A stretch of DNA of 64,000 bases from Thiomicrorhabdus sp963677355 (GCA_963677355.2 CAXXXQ010000002.1:62001-126000); one strand, 5' to 3'. Shown: positions 53,901 through 62,901, counted from the first letter of the stretch. Program-made: numbers and translations. The notes: generated by a model not told the origin, from the sequence alone.

Positions 53901-54767
53901 GGTCTTTTGGGCTTGGAAGAGTCGAACATGGTACCTATTGTCTCCGATCCGAATAAAGTGGACGACGATTCCGATGCCGTTTTCTATTTCCCGGGTTGTG
54001 GTTCCGAGCGTCTGTTCAGTGATATTGGTTTAGCGACCATTGCCATGCTATCCGAAGCGGGAGCCCAGACGGTTCTACCGCCCGGATATTTATGTTGCGG
54101 TTATCCGCAAACGGCTGCCGGGCAAGAAGAGAAAGGCAATCAAATTACCGCGGAAAACCGAGCTCTGTTCCACCGTGTTGCCAATACGTTGAATTATTTG
54201 GATATTAAGACCGTCATCGTTTCTTGCGGGACGTGTATGGATCAGTTGCTCAAATATGAGTTCGAGCGTATCTTCCCGGGTTGCCGTTTGCTGGATATCC
54301 ACGAATATCTTGATGAGAAAGGTGTTTCGGTCGAGTCTTCCAACGGTGTCAAATATCTTTATCATGCTCCGTGCCACGATCCAATGAAAAAAATGGATGG
54401 TACTCAGGTGGCTAAAGATCTATTGAAAACCGAAGATGTGTTATTGTCAGATCGCTGTTGTAGTGAAGCCGGAACGCTGGCTACGGCACGTCCTGACATT
54501 TCCGAACAGTTGCGTTTCAGAAAAAGCCTTGAGTTGAAAAAAGGTATAAATGAACTGACCGGGCACGATAAATCTATCGGTGGTGAGGTGAAATTATTGA
54601 CTTCATGTCCTGCTTGCCAACAAGGTTTGAACCGCTATGAAAATGAAACCGGGTTGAAAACGGATTATATCGTCGTTGAACTGGCTAAAAATACGTTGGG
54701 TGATAACTGGAAAAAAGATTTTATTAACCGTCTTGAAAAAGAGGGTGTGGAGAAAGTCCTTTTATAA
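50904..54767 (+). CDS. giant FAD / Fe-S / CCG-domain oxidoreductase with N-terminal DUF3683
   Basis: A 1287-residue fusion. In order: a DUF3683-type N-terminus (about 1-160), an FAD-binding domain (IIPRGGGTGYTGGAIPL near 199; DPTSQDASTIGGNISMNAGG), an FAD-oxidase C-terminal domain (MHAGDGNIHTNIPV, GVISGEHGIGLTK), two 4Fe-4S motifs (CLRCGKCKPVC near 816; CTTCHKCETPCPV near 878) and two CCG domains (FPGCGSERL, CCGYP; PCHDPMKK, CCSEAG). It combines parts that GlcD/GlcE/GlcF or LldE-type enzymes keep separate, so a 2-hydroxyacid (for example D-lactate or glycolate) dehydrogenase linked to the quinone pool is the likely role; the substrate is unknown. TATAAT lies at 50857. Confidence 0.85.
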   Translation: MSPNPIKRIREIPYNYTSFSDKEIVLRFLGPECWQTIESLRVSRNTGRSARMLFEVLGDMWVVTRNPYIQDDLIKNAKRRDALIEALDHRLKAVEKRLNGNEVAAGLLSSTRKAVEEFSAWFPKQVVLRRSVLKRLRKVTRDDNIDFGGLARVSHATDATDWRVELPLVVLTPDTEQEAVEMVEACIELGLTIIPRGGGTGYTGGAIPLHQNTAVINTEKLEFMSLVDQVELPMIGKVPTIRTGAGVVTRRVSEQAERFGYTFAVDPTSQDASTIGGNISMNAGGKKAVLWGTTLDNLASWKMVTPDAKWLEVERINHNLGKLQDQQTVIFDIRRYEKDGQTQIGETQRLEIPGSAFRQAGLGKDVTDKFLSGLPGIQKEGCDGLITSARFIVHRMPSHTRTVCLEFFGTDLSLAVPAIVEIIDYVESKKKEGILLAGLEHLDERYIRAVKYNTKADRRELPKMMLLADICGENGFEVAKTCTEIVELANKRDAEGFIAVSEEARKRFWLDRSRTAAISAHTNAFKINEDVVIPLERLNEYNREIEAINIEMSIKNKLEILSAYEAYFMNDIAEFTQADDFEDASGPTSFFGKKVAETQKHLAKVRTRWITLLDYLHSKGEDHLDIMPELKEGVFRDGDLVLDLFLRREIRVSFRNEIQQFLLETFMGHDFEPMHERLNQIHAEIRTNRLFVALHMHAGDGNIHTNIPVHSSNYQMIHQAEQVVDRIMDIAHRLGGVISGEHGIGLTKFQYLEKSKIEAFVKYKNEVDPNGHFNKDKLLPGSGLDNAYTPSLSLVKQEAIILEASELDELNNDIKDCLRCGKCKPVCQTHIPRANLLYSPRNKILATGQVIEAFLYEEQTRRGISLQHFDAMNDVADHCTTCHKCETPCPVNIDFGDVSIRMRNILTKMGQKRSSITVKAALWFLNTKSPTNIKLLRKAMIGWSSYFITAGHKIAKMLGLLGKSGDIPSQSTRIAPVQQQVINFVRKPLNTGPNQSTMRGLLGLEESNMVPIVSDPNKVDDDSDAVFYFPGCGSERLFSDIGLATIAMLSEAGAQTVLPPGYLCCGYPQTAAGQEEKGNQITAENRALFHRVANTLNYLDIKTVIVSCGTCMDQLLKYEFERIFPGCRLLDIHEYLDEKGVSVESSNGVKYLYHAPCHDPMKKMDGTQVAKDLLKTEDVLLSDRCCSEAGTLATARPDISEQLRFRKSLELKKGINELTGHDKSIGGEVKLLTSCPACQQGLNRYENETGLKTDYIVVELAKNTLGDNWKKDFINRLEKEGVEKVLL

Positions 54768-54883
54768 TTTGAGGTTTCTTTTTTTAGCGGAGAAATTTGT
54801 TTTATAATCAAAAATGCTGAGTTAGAAAAACTCAGTATTGTTAGCTGTTTATTTGAATTTAAACAAAGGCTTGAGGTCAATTC

Positions 54884-55927
54884 ATGCAGCAATATCATAT
54901 TTTGATTGTAGACGATGTATCCGAAAATATTCAGGTAGCCATGAATCTGTTAAAAGAGCGTGACTACCTGTTTTCTTTTGCCATGGATGGTGAACAAGCC
55001 TTGTCGTTAGCATCCGAAAATCAATTCGATTTGATTCTTTTGGATATCATGATGCCCGGTTTAAGCGGTTATGACGTTTGTGAACGTTTGAAAGCCAATC
55101 CGGACACTCAAGCCATCCCGGTTATCTTCCTGACCGCCAGAAGTGATATCGATTCGATCAGTAAAGGATTCAAGTTAGGGGCGGTTGATTACATTACCAA
55201 ACCTTTTCATGGTGAGGAGTTGATCGCCCGGGTTAGAAACCATCTAGAGCTATATACCGCTAAACAGCTCCTCAAGAAAAATAATTTAAGCCTGCAAAAC
55301 GAAATTTTCTACAAAGAACAGCGTTATTTGACCGAGCTGGAAGAAAACCAGAAAGAGATGATCTATGTCTTGATGGAACTGATGGAGTCAACCTCGGATG
55401 AAACAGGGCGTCATATTCGAAGGGTGGCCGAATATTCCAGGCTTCTCGCGCATTACCATCCCAGTTTAACTGAAGATGATGCCAATCTGATTTTCCACGC
55501 TTCGCCGATGCACGATATCGGTAAAATCAAAATTCCTCCCGAAATACTGCATAAACCAGCAAAACTTACCGACGAAGAGTATGAAGTCATCAAAACACAT
55601 ACTACCGCGGCTCACGATATATTAAGGTTCTCGAAAAGAAAATTTATCCGATTTGCCGATATCATCGCGCTTCAACATCATGAAAAATGGAATGGAGAAG
55701 GCTATCCTCAGGGATTGAGCGGTGAAGACATCCATATCTTCGCTCGTATTGTTGCCTTGGCGGATGTTTTTGACGCTTTAACCCACAAACGCGAATATAA
55801 AACGGCCTGGCCGGTAGAGGAAGCCATTCAATTCATTGTCGATAACAAAGGCGTTCATTTTGATCCAACCTTAGTCGACATTTTTGTTGATCACGTTGAT
55901 GAATTCATCTCTATTTCAGAGCTTTAA
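54884..55927 (+). CDS. response regulator with HD-GYP domain
   Basis: A 347-residue REC plus HD-GYP protein, a probable c-di-GMP phosphodiesterase. The receiver domain (HILIVDDVSENIQVAMNLL) has the phospho-acceptor aspartate 54 in LILLDIMMPG and the conserved lysine in DYITKPF. The HD-GYP domain has GRHIRRVAEYS, SPMHDIGKIKIPP, and HHEKWNGEGYPQGLSGE with the GYP signature. A coiled linker joins them. Its 3' end overlaps the hybrid kinase gene by 29 bases, which suggests the kinase is its partner. Confidence 0.93.
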   Translation: MQQYHILIVDDVSENIQVAMNLLKERDYLFSFAMDGEQALSLASENQFDLILLDIMMPGLSGYDVCERLKANPDTQAIPVIFLTARSDIDSISKGFKLGAVDYITKPFHGEELIARVRNHLELYTAKQLLKKNNLSLQNEIFYKEQRYLTELEENQKEMIYVLMELMESTSDETGRHIRRVAEYSRLLAHYHPSLTEDDANLIFHASPMHDIGKIKIPPEILHKPAKLTDEEYEVIKTHTTAAHDILRFSKRKFIRFADIIALQHHEKWNGEGYPQGLSGEDIHIFARIVALADVFDALTHKREYKTAWPVEEAIQFIVDNKGVHFDPTLVDIFVDHVDEFISISEL

Positions 55928-58900
55928 AAGCTTAATCCTTTTCCTACTCCTTTATGCATTTTCTGTCAGCATTCAGGCCGCTATTGAGCTGAGTGATGAA
56001 GAAAAACAATGGATATCTGAACATCCGGTTATCACGCTTGGAAGTGACTTCTTTTGGCCTCCGTACGACTTTGTCGACGCACAGAACAAGCACAATGGCA
56101 TTTCGGCAGATATTTTGAGGCTGGTTAGTCAAAAAACCGGGCTTGAGTTTAAAGTTAAAAGCGGCGTTTGGAAAGACGTTCTAGCACAAGCTAAATCGGG
56201 TGAACTGGATGGGCTGGCATGTGCCGTCAGTACCGAAGAAAGACAAATTTTTTTCAACTTCACCACTCCTTATACGTCAATGCCTTTGGCTTTGATCGTG
56301 CAAGGGTCAAATCAAAACATTAACACTATCCATGATCTCCAAGGCAGAACGGTTGCCGTCAATGCCGGATCTTACTTGAATGAGTGGTTAAGCACCGAAC
56401 ATCCTGAAATCAATTTGGTATTAGCGAAATCAAATTTGGATGCTTTGGAAGCCGTTTCTTTTTCTCAAGTGGATGCTTATATCGGTAATGTTGCAGTTGC
56501 AACTTATCTGATAAAAAAACATTTTTTTACCAATTTGAAAATCGTTTCAAAGTTGGATGAATATGAAACCAAAACTTCAATAGCCGTTCAGAAAAAGCAT
56601 CCCGTTTTATTTAATATTCTACAGAAGGCTTTGGATGATATTTCCGAAGAAGAGAAAAACAAAATCTATGGGAAGTGGTTCAATCTTGCTGTTGTCAATC
56701 AGGTTGAATTATCCGAAAGTGAAAAAAAATGGATTCAAGAGCATCCTGTTATCAAGGTTGCAGGAGAGGCTGATTGGCCGCCATTTGATTTTGTCGACGA
56801 AGCAGGTGAGTATTCCGGGATTGCCAATGAATATTTAAAATTGGTGACGCAGTTAACCGGGCTGAAATTTGAAATTACGGTCGGGACATGGAAGGACAAT
56901 CTTCAGGCCTTGCAAGACGGTAATGTGGATTTGCTGCCTGCGGCTTACCGAATTAATAGCAGAGATAGTTTTGCGCTTTTTTCAATTCCTTATTTTGACA
57001 GCATCAACTATTTCTTTATTCGTTCGGATAGCGGGATTACAAAGATTGAAGATTTGGCCGGGAAAACGTTAGCTATACCAGAAGGCTTTGCACACATTGA
57101 AACCATTCGTAATCAATATCCGCAAATAAAAACTCTGGAAACGCGCGGCATGCAAGAAGCGATTGATGCGGTAATTGAAAATAAGGCGCAGATATTATTT
57201 GATAATTATGCCGTTTTGACCTATCAATTGACCCAGCAAGGCATTAACAATATCGTTCCTTTTAAATCATCCCGGGAGGAAAGCTTTCAGTCCCTTCATT
57301 TTATGATTTCAAAAAAGTATCCGCAGCTTAAATCTATTTTTGACAAAGTTCTCGCCCAGCTGAGTTTGGAGCAAACGAATAATATCAATAAATTGTGGCT
57401 TTCTTCGGCGCTAACTTCAGAAGCAGAAAAATTGATGGGAGAACAGCTGGGCTTGAATCGCTCCCAGCTGGAGTGGCTGAGGGAGCACAAAGAGATCACT
57501 TTTGCGGGGGATCCCGCATGGTTGCCATTTGAAGCGTTTACTGCCGAAGGCGAATATATCGGGATTGTTTCTGATTTCTTAAAGGAAATAGAAACAAGCG
57601 TGCCGATTATATTTAAACCGATCAAGGTCGGCAGTTGGAATGAGACCATTGAGCTGGCGAAGAACGGCTCCGTTGATGTGATTTCAGGTGTAGCCGGCGA
57701 TAAAACTTCTTTGGAAAATTACCGGGCAACTCGTCCTTATATCCGTTCGCCTATTGTCATTGTCATGGAGCAGAAGCAAGGCTTCGTTAGTGACTTACCC
57801 GAACTTGCCGAGAAAAAAGTAGCCATAGTGAAAAACTACGGTTATGTCTGGAAGTTATTTGAAAATTACCCGGAACAGCGTTTTATAGAAGTCAATTCCG
57901 TTAAGGATGCTTTGGAAGGGGTCTCAATCGGGCGCTTTGATGCGGCCGTTTTATCGTTGCCGGTGGCTTCCTATCAGATCAAGCAGAATAACTATCAAAA
58001 CCTGAAAATTGTCGGTAAGACTAAGGTGGAGATGTTCCCTGTTTTGTTTGTAAGAGATGATTTAGACGAGTTATATGACATATTGAATAGCGCCGTTAGC
58101 GGTGTGATTAGCAAGCGGGCGGAAACTATTTTGGAGCGATGGACCAATGTGGAATTCGCTAGCCATGTCGACTACAGTTTGATTCTTAAAATTGTAGTCA
58201 CTGCTCTGATTATATTTTTGGCTTTTGCCTACTGGAATATTCAACTCAATAAAGAGATAAAACGGCGTCAAAAAGTAGAGAACTCTTTGAAGATCGAAAA
58301 GGATAACTTTCAGAACCTGTTTGAAAAAGCCAGCGATGCTCATTTGATTGTTGTAAAGAAGAAAATAATTGCCTGTAACCGAAGTGCCGTGCATCTGTTT
58401 GGTGTCGATGAAAAAAGCACTTTGATTTCAACCGGTTTACAACAATGGAGCCCAGAGTATCAAAAAGGCCGAGTGTTATCTTCTCAACGTTTGAATGACT
58501 TTTATCAACAAGCGATTAATGGTGAAACGGTTCGCTTTGACTGGGAAGTACATGATTTGAACGGGCGGCAGTTCTGGACCGACGTTGTGCTGACCAAAAT
58601 TCAGTATCAAGGGCATGTGGCTATCTATGTCGCTTTCAGGGATAAAACCAAGCAGAAACAGTTAGAGCAAGAACTCAAACAAAACCAGAAACAGCTGCAA
58701 AGCATTATCGATTCTATTCCGTTAACAGTTGTCATATCGGATTCTACAGGCAAGATTCTCTCTGCCAATAAACACGCAACGGAAGAACTAGAGCTTGTTA
58801 CAGGCGGTATGGAAACGCTTCGGATCGACGAGTTTTATGCAGATATGCAAGAGCGTTCTAATGTATCTAGAATGTTGGAGACCGACGGCCTAGTCAATCA

Positions 58901-60515
58901 CGAGATTGTGACTTTTCAGCTCAAGGATGAAACACATCCGATGCTGATTTCTATTATTCCGATTCCTTATGAAGATATTGAAGCTTATTTGACCATCGCT
59001 GTAGATATGTCGGAGCGTATCGAAATGGAGAATGAGTTGAACCGGGCCAAGCAGCAAGCGGAGTTGGCAAACCAAGCGAAATCCGAATTTTTGGCGAATA
59101 TGAGTCATGAGATTCGTACGCCGATGAATGCCATTATCGGCTTTACCGAGCTTTTAAACGAACAACTTAAAGAACCGCGATTGAAATCTTTTGTGAAAAC
59201 GATTCAGTCCGCCGGTAATACGTTGCTTATGTTGATCAACGATATTCTCGATCTATCAAAAATAGAGGCAGGCAAGCTGTCGATACAAAATAATGCGACT
59301 AATTTATTCGAGTTGTTCGACGATGTTTCTGAAATCTTTACCATGAATATTCGCAATAAAGGTTTGGAGCTTTATGTCGATATTGATCCGAAGTTGCCTC
59401 CGTCTATCTTGATTGATTCGGTTAGGTTGAGACAGATTCTTTTCAACTTATTGGGTAATGCCGTTAAGTTTACTCATAAAGGACATATTCGCTTGTCTGT
59501 CAAGGCGACACATATCGATAATCATGAAAGCAAAATGGATTTGCTGATTTCCGTAGCGGATACCGGGATAGGTATCGCCAAAGAACAGCAACAGAAGATC
59601 TTCAATGTTTTTGAGCAGTCTTCGGCTCAAGACGTGCAAAAATATGGCGGAACCGGTTTGGGATTAACGATCACCAAGCGTTTAGTGGAAATGTTAGGCG
59701 GTCGAATCTCCATTGAAAGCGAGGTAGGGCAGGGCAGTACTTTCATCGTTGAATTGAAATCCATCGATATTGCCGCTTTAAGCAGCTCCACCGGTAAACA
59801 GAAATCGATAGATAAAGAGCAAGAACGTATTATTTTTGATCCGGCAGTGGTTTTGGTTGTGGATGATGTCGAAAGTAACCGTGAGCTGATTCGTAGCATC
59901 TTTAGCGGTACGAATATTCAGGTTGTGCTAGCCGAAAACGGTCGTCAGGCCATTGAGGTAAACGAGTCGGAAAATCCGGATTTGATCTTGATGGATATTC
60001 AAATGCCGGTGATGAACGGTTATGAAGCCACTAAAGCGATCAAGCAGCGTTTTCCGCAACGGCCAGTGGTGGCTTTAACGGCTTCGGTACTGAGAAATGA
60101 GTTTGAGGCGCTGGATAAGGGAAGATTTGATGCTTATTTACGCAAACCTGTGATGAAAAAGGATCTGTTTAAAACGCTGGCTAAGTTTTTACCACATAAA
60201 ACCGTTAAGCAGGAAAAGAAAAATCCGCAAGAGTTCCTCTTGTCCGAAAAATCTATAAAATATATCCATCAGATTCAGTCGGCACTGGAAGAAAATATGG
60301 AAAGCTTGTATAAAAAAGCAATTAAAACCAATAGCTTGGCCGATATTGAATTATTTGCCAAACGAATCGCTAAGTTGGCTAAAGATTACGATTGCGAACC
60401 GCTTCAACAGTTTGCGTCTGAGTTGCAGAGTAAGGTGGATAGCTTCGATATTTCCGGGTTGCAGACTCTGCTGCGAGATTATTTACACATAAAAAAATCG
60501 CTGATGGCCTATTAA
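55899..60515 (+). CDS. hybrid histidine kinase with three Venus-flytrap sensor domains
   Basis: A 1538-residue membrane sensor. Signal peptide (LILFLLLYAFSVSIQA), then three solute-binding (SBP_bac_3) domains starting at about residues 35, 270 and 515, each opening with a similar motif (EEKQWISEHPVITLG; SEKKWIQEHPVIKVAG; QLEWLREHKEITFAG). A transmembrane helix (IVVTALIIFLAFAYW), two PAS-like domains, HisKA with His1070 in ANMSHEIRTPMNAIIG, HATPase (DTGIGIAKEQ, GGTGLGL) and a receiver with Asp1366 in ILMDIQMPVMNGYEA follow. The final 90 residues look like an HPt four-helix domain without the usual H-x-L-K-G histidine. Start ATG 55899. Similar to BvgS/EvgS, which have two sensor domains. Confidence 0.9.
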   Translation: MNSSLFQSFKSLILFLLLYAFSVSIQAAIELSDEEKQWISEHPVITLGSDFFWPPYDFVDAQNKHNGISADILRLVSQKTGLEFKVKSGVWKDVLAQAKSGELDGLACAVSTEERQIFFNFTTPYTSMPLALIVQGSNQNINTIHDLQGRTVAVNAGSYLNEWLSTEHPEINLVLAKSNLDALEAVSFSQVDAYIGNVAVATYLIKKHFFTNLKIVSKLDEYETKTSIAVQKKHPVLFNILQKALDDISEEEKNKIYGKWFNLAVVNQVELSESEKKWIQEHPVIKVAGEADWPPFDFVDEAGEYSGIANEYLKLVTQLTGLKFEITVGTWKDNLQALQDGNVDLLPAAYRINSRDSFALFSIPYFDSINYFFIRSDSGITKIEDLAGKTLAIPEGFAHIETIRNQYPQIKTLETRGMQEAIDAVIENKAQILFDNYAVLTYQLTQQGINNIVPFKSSREESFQSLHFMISKKYPQLKSIFDKVLAQLSLEQTNNINKLWLSSALTSEAEKLMGEQLGLNRSQLEWLREHKEITFAGDPAWLPFEAFTAEGEYIGIVSDFLKEIETSVPIIFKPIKVGSWNETIELAKNGSVDVISGVAGDKTSLENYRATRPYIRSPIVIVMEQKQGFVSDLPELAEKKVAIVKNYGYVWKLFENYPEQRFIEVNSVKDALEGVSIGRFDAAVLSLPVASYQIKQNNYQNLKIVGKTKVEMFPVLFVRDDLDELYDILNSAVSGVISKRAETILERWTNVEFASHVDYSLILKIVVTALIIFLAFAYWNIQLNKEIKRRQKVENSLKIEKDNFQNLFEKASDAHLIVVKKKIIACNRSAVHLFGVDEKSTLISTGLQQWSPEYQKGRVLSSQRLNDFYQQAINGETVRFDWEVHDLNGRQFWTDVVLTKIQYQGHVAIYVAFRDKTKQKQLEQELKQNQKQLQSIIDSIPLTVVISDSTGKILSANKHATEELELVTGGMETLRIDEFYADMQERSNVSRMLETDGLVNHEIVTFQLKDETHPMLISIIPIPYEDIEAYLTIAVDMSERIEMENELNRAKQQAELANQAKSEFLANMSHEIRTPMNAIIGFTELLNEQLKEPRLKSFVKTIQSAGNTLLMLINDILDLSKIEAGKLSIQNNATNLFELFDDVSEIFTMNIRNKGLELYVDIDPKLPPSILIDSVRLRQILFNLLGNAVKFTHKGHIRLSVKATHIDNHESKMDLLISVADTGIGIAKEQQQKIFNVFEQSSAQDVQKYGGTGLGLTITKRLVEMLGGRISIESEVGQGSTFIVELKSIDIAALSSSTGKQKSIDKEQERIIFDPAVVLVVDDVESNRELIRSIFSGTNIQVVLAENGRQAIEVNESENPDLILMDIQMPVMNGYEATKAIKQRFPQRPVVALTASVLRNEFEALDKGRFDAYLRKPVMKKDLFKTLAKFLPHKTVKQEKKNPQEFLLSEKSIKYIHQIQSALEENMESLYKKAIKTNSLADIELFAKRIAKLAKDYDCEPLQQFASELQSKVDSFDISGLQTLLRDYLHIKKSLMAY

Positions 60516-60552
60516 ACCGATCAACGATTTCTATAATCATATTTTGGCTGAA

Positions 60553-60849
60553 TTATTGAGCCGCGTAGTATTCGGCGATCTCTTTAATTTCTTCGTCAGT
60601 TAGCCCTTTTGCAAAAGTGGACATCGTTGCATCTTTGCGGAAACCATCACGAAAATCTTTAAGCTGCTTGATCGTATAGTTAGCATGTTGGCCGGCTAAT
60701 TTCGGAAAATTAGGGACAACGCTATTACCGTTTTCACCGTGACAACCTACGCATTGTGCAATTTTAGCAGGTTTGACTGGTGCTTCAGCCGAAGCGTTCG
60801 CAGAAATAAATAGCCCGGCAGATAGGGTTGCAACAAGTAATTTCTTCAT
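60553..60849 (-). CDS. class I c-type cytochrome (monohaem)
   Basis: A 98-residue periplasmic cytochrome: signal peptide (KKLLVATLSAGLFISANASA), haem motif CVGCH in IAQCVGCHGENGNS, and a distal methionine in TMSTFAKGL. It resembles small electron carriers of the c5/c553 type. It lies convergent with the hybrid kinase and upstream of a second, related cytochrome on the same strand; the two are separated by a terminator-like hairpin. Confidence 0.9.
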   Translation of the reverse strand: MKKLLVATLSAGLFISANASAEAPVKPAKIAQCVGCHGENGNSVVPNFPKLAGQHANYTIKQLKDFRDGFRKDATMSTFAKGLTDEEIKEIAEYYAAQ

Positions 60850-60973
60850 AATAATTCTCTTTTCAAAAATTGAATAAATATAACCCGTTAATTTAAATCG
60901 ATATAGGGGATTAAATCAAGCTTACGCGCACGTTGATTTGGCGTTTGCGAGGCAATCAATTTTTATTAGGTAT

Positions 60974-61013
60974 AAAAAACCGCTCTAAGTCAAAGACATT
61001 AGAACGGTTTTTA
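60974..61013 (-). terminator. terminator after the second cytochrome gene
   Basis: AAAAACCG-TTCTAA / TTAGAGCGGTTTTTT type stem on the minus strand ending in a T-run, between the stop at 61034 and the next cytochrome. Confidence 0.7.
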
Positions 61014-61033
61014 CAGAAGCTTAATCTATTAAA

Positions 61034-61339
61034 TTATAGACCAGCAACGTAAGCAGCGATGTTGTCCATGTCTGCGTCAGAAAGACCAGCAGCCATTGGA
61101 GCCATCATAGAAGTCATAGGACCTACTTGCTCACCCGCTTTGTAAGCTTTTAGCTTAGCTACGATATCAGCAGGAGCTTGACCAGCTAGTTTAGGACCTA
61201 CACCACCTTCACCAGCTGCACCGTGACAACCAACACAAGTAGAATAAGCAGCCTGACCAGCGCCAGCATCACCAGCTTGAGCAGCTGCACCAAAAGTAAC
61301 TAATCCAGCCGCAGCTAGAGCAATCATTGTATTTTTCAT
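61034..61339 (-). CDS. class I c-type cytochrome (monohaem)
   Basis: A 101-residue periplasmic cytochrome with signal peptide (TMIALAAAGLVTFGAAAQA), haem motif CVGCH in STCVGCHGAAGEGG, a PKLAGQ segment and a methionine-rich stretch (TSMMAPMAAGL) with the distal ligand. Codons are biased to T- and A-ending forms as in soxY and soxZ, suggesting high expression; the upstream TCTCCTAAA region on the plus strand gives an AGGAG site on the minus strand. Likely electron carrier between Sox and a terminal oxidase, but this is inferred. Confidence 0.9.
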   Translation of the reverse strand: MKNTMIALAAAGLVTFGAAAQAGDAGAGQAAYSTCVGCHGAAGEGGVGPKLAGQAPADIVAKLKAYKAGEQVGPMTSMMAPMAAGLSDADMDNIAAYVAGL

Positions 61340-61647
61340 ATTGTACTCTCCTAAAGCACTCTTTAAAAAAATTCGGGTTTTATCCCTAGGTGGGAATTAC
61401 AAACGAAAACCCTAGTTGAGTCAAGGACAAAGACTTGAGTAAAGCTTAATTTTGCAGGAAATATTGTCTTAATAGGTGAGTGGGATAGTAGAGTTTTGAT
61501 GAATAAGAGGTTTTTGCTTAATAGACTTTTGATGGCGAGTGAAAATTTAGCCTATATATCAGCAAAAAAATCGGTGCATTCGCTTTCGAGTGGTAGACTG
61601 CTTACAGCTGAGTTTTTATTATTTACTTCTAATTTTAGGGTTGATTG
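61340..61647. other. AT-rich gap before the small membrane protein
   Basis: About 300 bases between the divergent cytochrome gene and the small membrane protein gene. I see no gene, RNA or repeat; it presumably holds the promoters of both. Confidence 0.5.
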
Positions 61648-61824
61648 ATGCTATATATTCGTTTGATTTTGGTCGCGGTTGTTCTAACCATTATCAGCTG
61701 GTTGGTCTTTAAATTAATACGTAAGCCGATCAATATCGGTTGGGTGTTTCTGTTTTGGGTATTGGCGATTTTTGTTAGTACGGCGCTATTGTATGGGCTC
61801 TCGGTGTGGTTCGCTTCTAGCTGA
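61648..61824 (+). CDS. small two-helix membrane protein, 58 aa
   Basis: Read directly from the sequence. ATG 61648 follows an AGGG site seven bases upstream and runs to TGA at 61822. Two hydrophobic helices (LILVAVVLTIISWLVFKL and WVFLFWVLAIFVSTALLY) are joined by a short basic loop (IRKPINIG); the last residues are WFASS. It resembles the small proteins of unknown function found beside respiratory or rsgA genes. It is convergent with rsgA. No function can be named. Confidence 0.65.
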   Translation: MLYIRLILVAVVLTIISWLVFKLIRKPINIGWVFLFWVLAIFVSTALLYGLSVWFASS

Positions 61825-61841
61825 AAAACCACAATTTACGG

Positions 61842-62876
61842 TTAAGCGTCGTTATCTTTGGCTTCTTTGAATTCATTGAGCAGGCGCTGAAAGCTTTGAT
61901 ATCGGCTATAGGCAATGTCACCGTTTTCTACCGCTTGTTTAATGGCACAATTAGGCTCGTTGGAATGGGTGCAATTGCTAAACTTGCAGCCACCTAAAAA
62001 CGGGGCAAAGTCAGGATAAAAACTTTCCAGTTCCGACAGTTCGCAAGGCGCCGGGCTAAATTGTCTCACCCCTGGAGAGTCGATCAGGTTGCCGGGATTA
62101 TCTTGCTGCGAACCATGTTCGGGCAGATGATAAAGAATACTGTTTGTCGTCGTATGTTTTCCCAATCCTGTGGCTTCGGATAGTTGACCGACTCGAATAT
62201 CGATATCCGGAATCAAGGCATTAATTAAAGAGGATTTACCTGCACCGGACGGGCCGACAAAGACGCTGTTCTTGCCATTCATGAATTCTCGCAACTCTTC
62301 CAAACCCTCATTGTTCAAAGAGGAGGCCGGGATAATCTCGATTTCCATTCCATCATAGGGTTGCAAAATTTCGGCGACCGATTCCCAATCTTCGTCGGAA
62401 TCTAACAGATCAACTTTGTTGATAATGATAATGGCCGCAATGTCGAGCTGTTTCGCTGCCACCAGATAACGGTCAATCATGTCTGGATGAATGCCCGGAA
62501 CCACCGGAGTCACGATGCCGATAAAGTCGATATTAGCGGCAATCATGCGTGTTTGTCCGCGGAACCCGGGGCGGCTCAGTTCATGCGTTCTCGGCAGAAC
62601 GCTAACCACCACGCCGGTATTGTCTTCCAAATCCGTTTGCCAGATGACCCGGTCACCTGCGACCAATTTCCCTAAATGTTGGCGTATTGCACAACTGAAG
62701 CCTTTGCCTTGAGAGTCCTCTACTAATACGCGCTTACCAAAGCTGGTAATAACCAGACCCTCTTGCTCTTCACCCAGCAAACTTTTATTGGCTACGTTTT
62801 GGGAGCTCAGATCGGTTTTACTGCGTCGATCTTTGACTCGCCTTTTTTGTTGGGTGGTCAGTTTGCGTTTGCCCAT
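61842..62876 (-). CDS. rsgA: ribosome small-subunit GTPase RsgA
   Basis: Circularly permuted GTPase that helps 30S maturation. Motif order is permuted: NKVDLLD (G4) precedes GPSGAGKSSLINALIP (G1), then DSPGVRQFS (G3). The OB-fold is N-terminal; the C-terminal zinc finger is CKFSNCTHSNEPNCAIKQA. A basic N-terminus (KRKLTTQQKRRVKDRR) is typical. 344 residues. Confidence 0.96.
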   Translation of the reverse strand: MGKRKLTTQQKRRVKDRRSKTDLSSQNVANKSLLGEEQEGLVITSFGKRVLVEDSQGKGFSCAIRQHLGKLVAGDRVIWQTDLEDNTGVVVSVLPRTHELSRPGFRGQTRMIAANIDFIGIVTPVVPGIHPDMIDRYLVAAKQLDIAAIIIINKVDLLDSDEDWESVAEILQPYDGMEIEIIPASSLNNEGLEELREFMNGKNSVFVGPSGAGKSSLINALIPDIDIRVGQLSEATGLGKHTTTNSILYHLPEHGSQQDNPGNLIDSPGVRQFSPAPCELSELESFYPDFAPFLGGCKFSNCTHSNEPNCAIKQAVENGDIAYSRYQSFQRLLNEFKEAKDNDA

Positions 62877-62901
62877 TAATTTTCTCAGAACCTAAATCTA
62901 T

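Noticed and set aside
60488..60531. Hairpin at the end of the hybrid kinase gene as a terminator
   Set aside because: The stem is imperfect and largely within the coding sequence; support is too weak to list.
61635..61832. 65-residue ORF on the minus strand
   Set aside because: It lies opposite a better-supported plus-strand membrane protein with a ribosome-binding site, and its sequence has no coding character.
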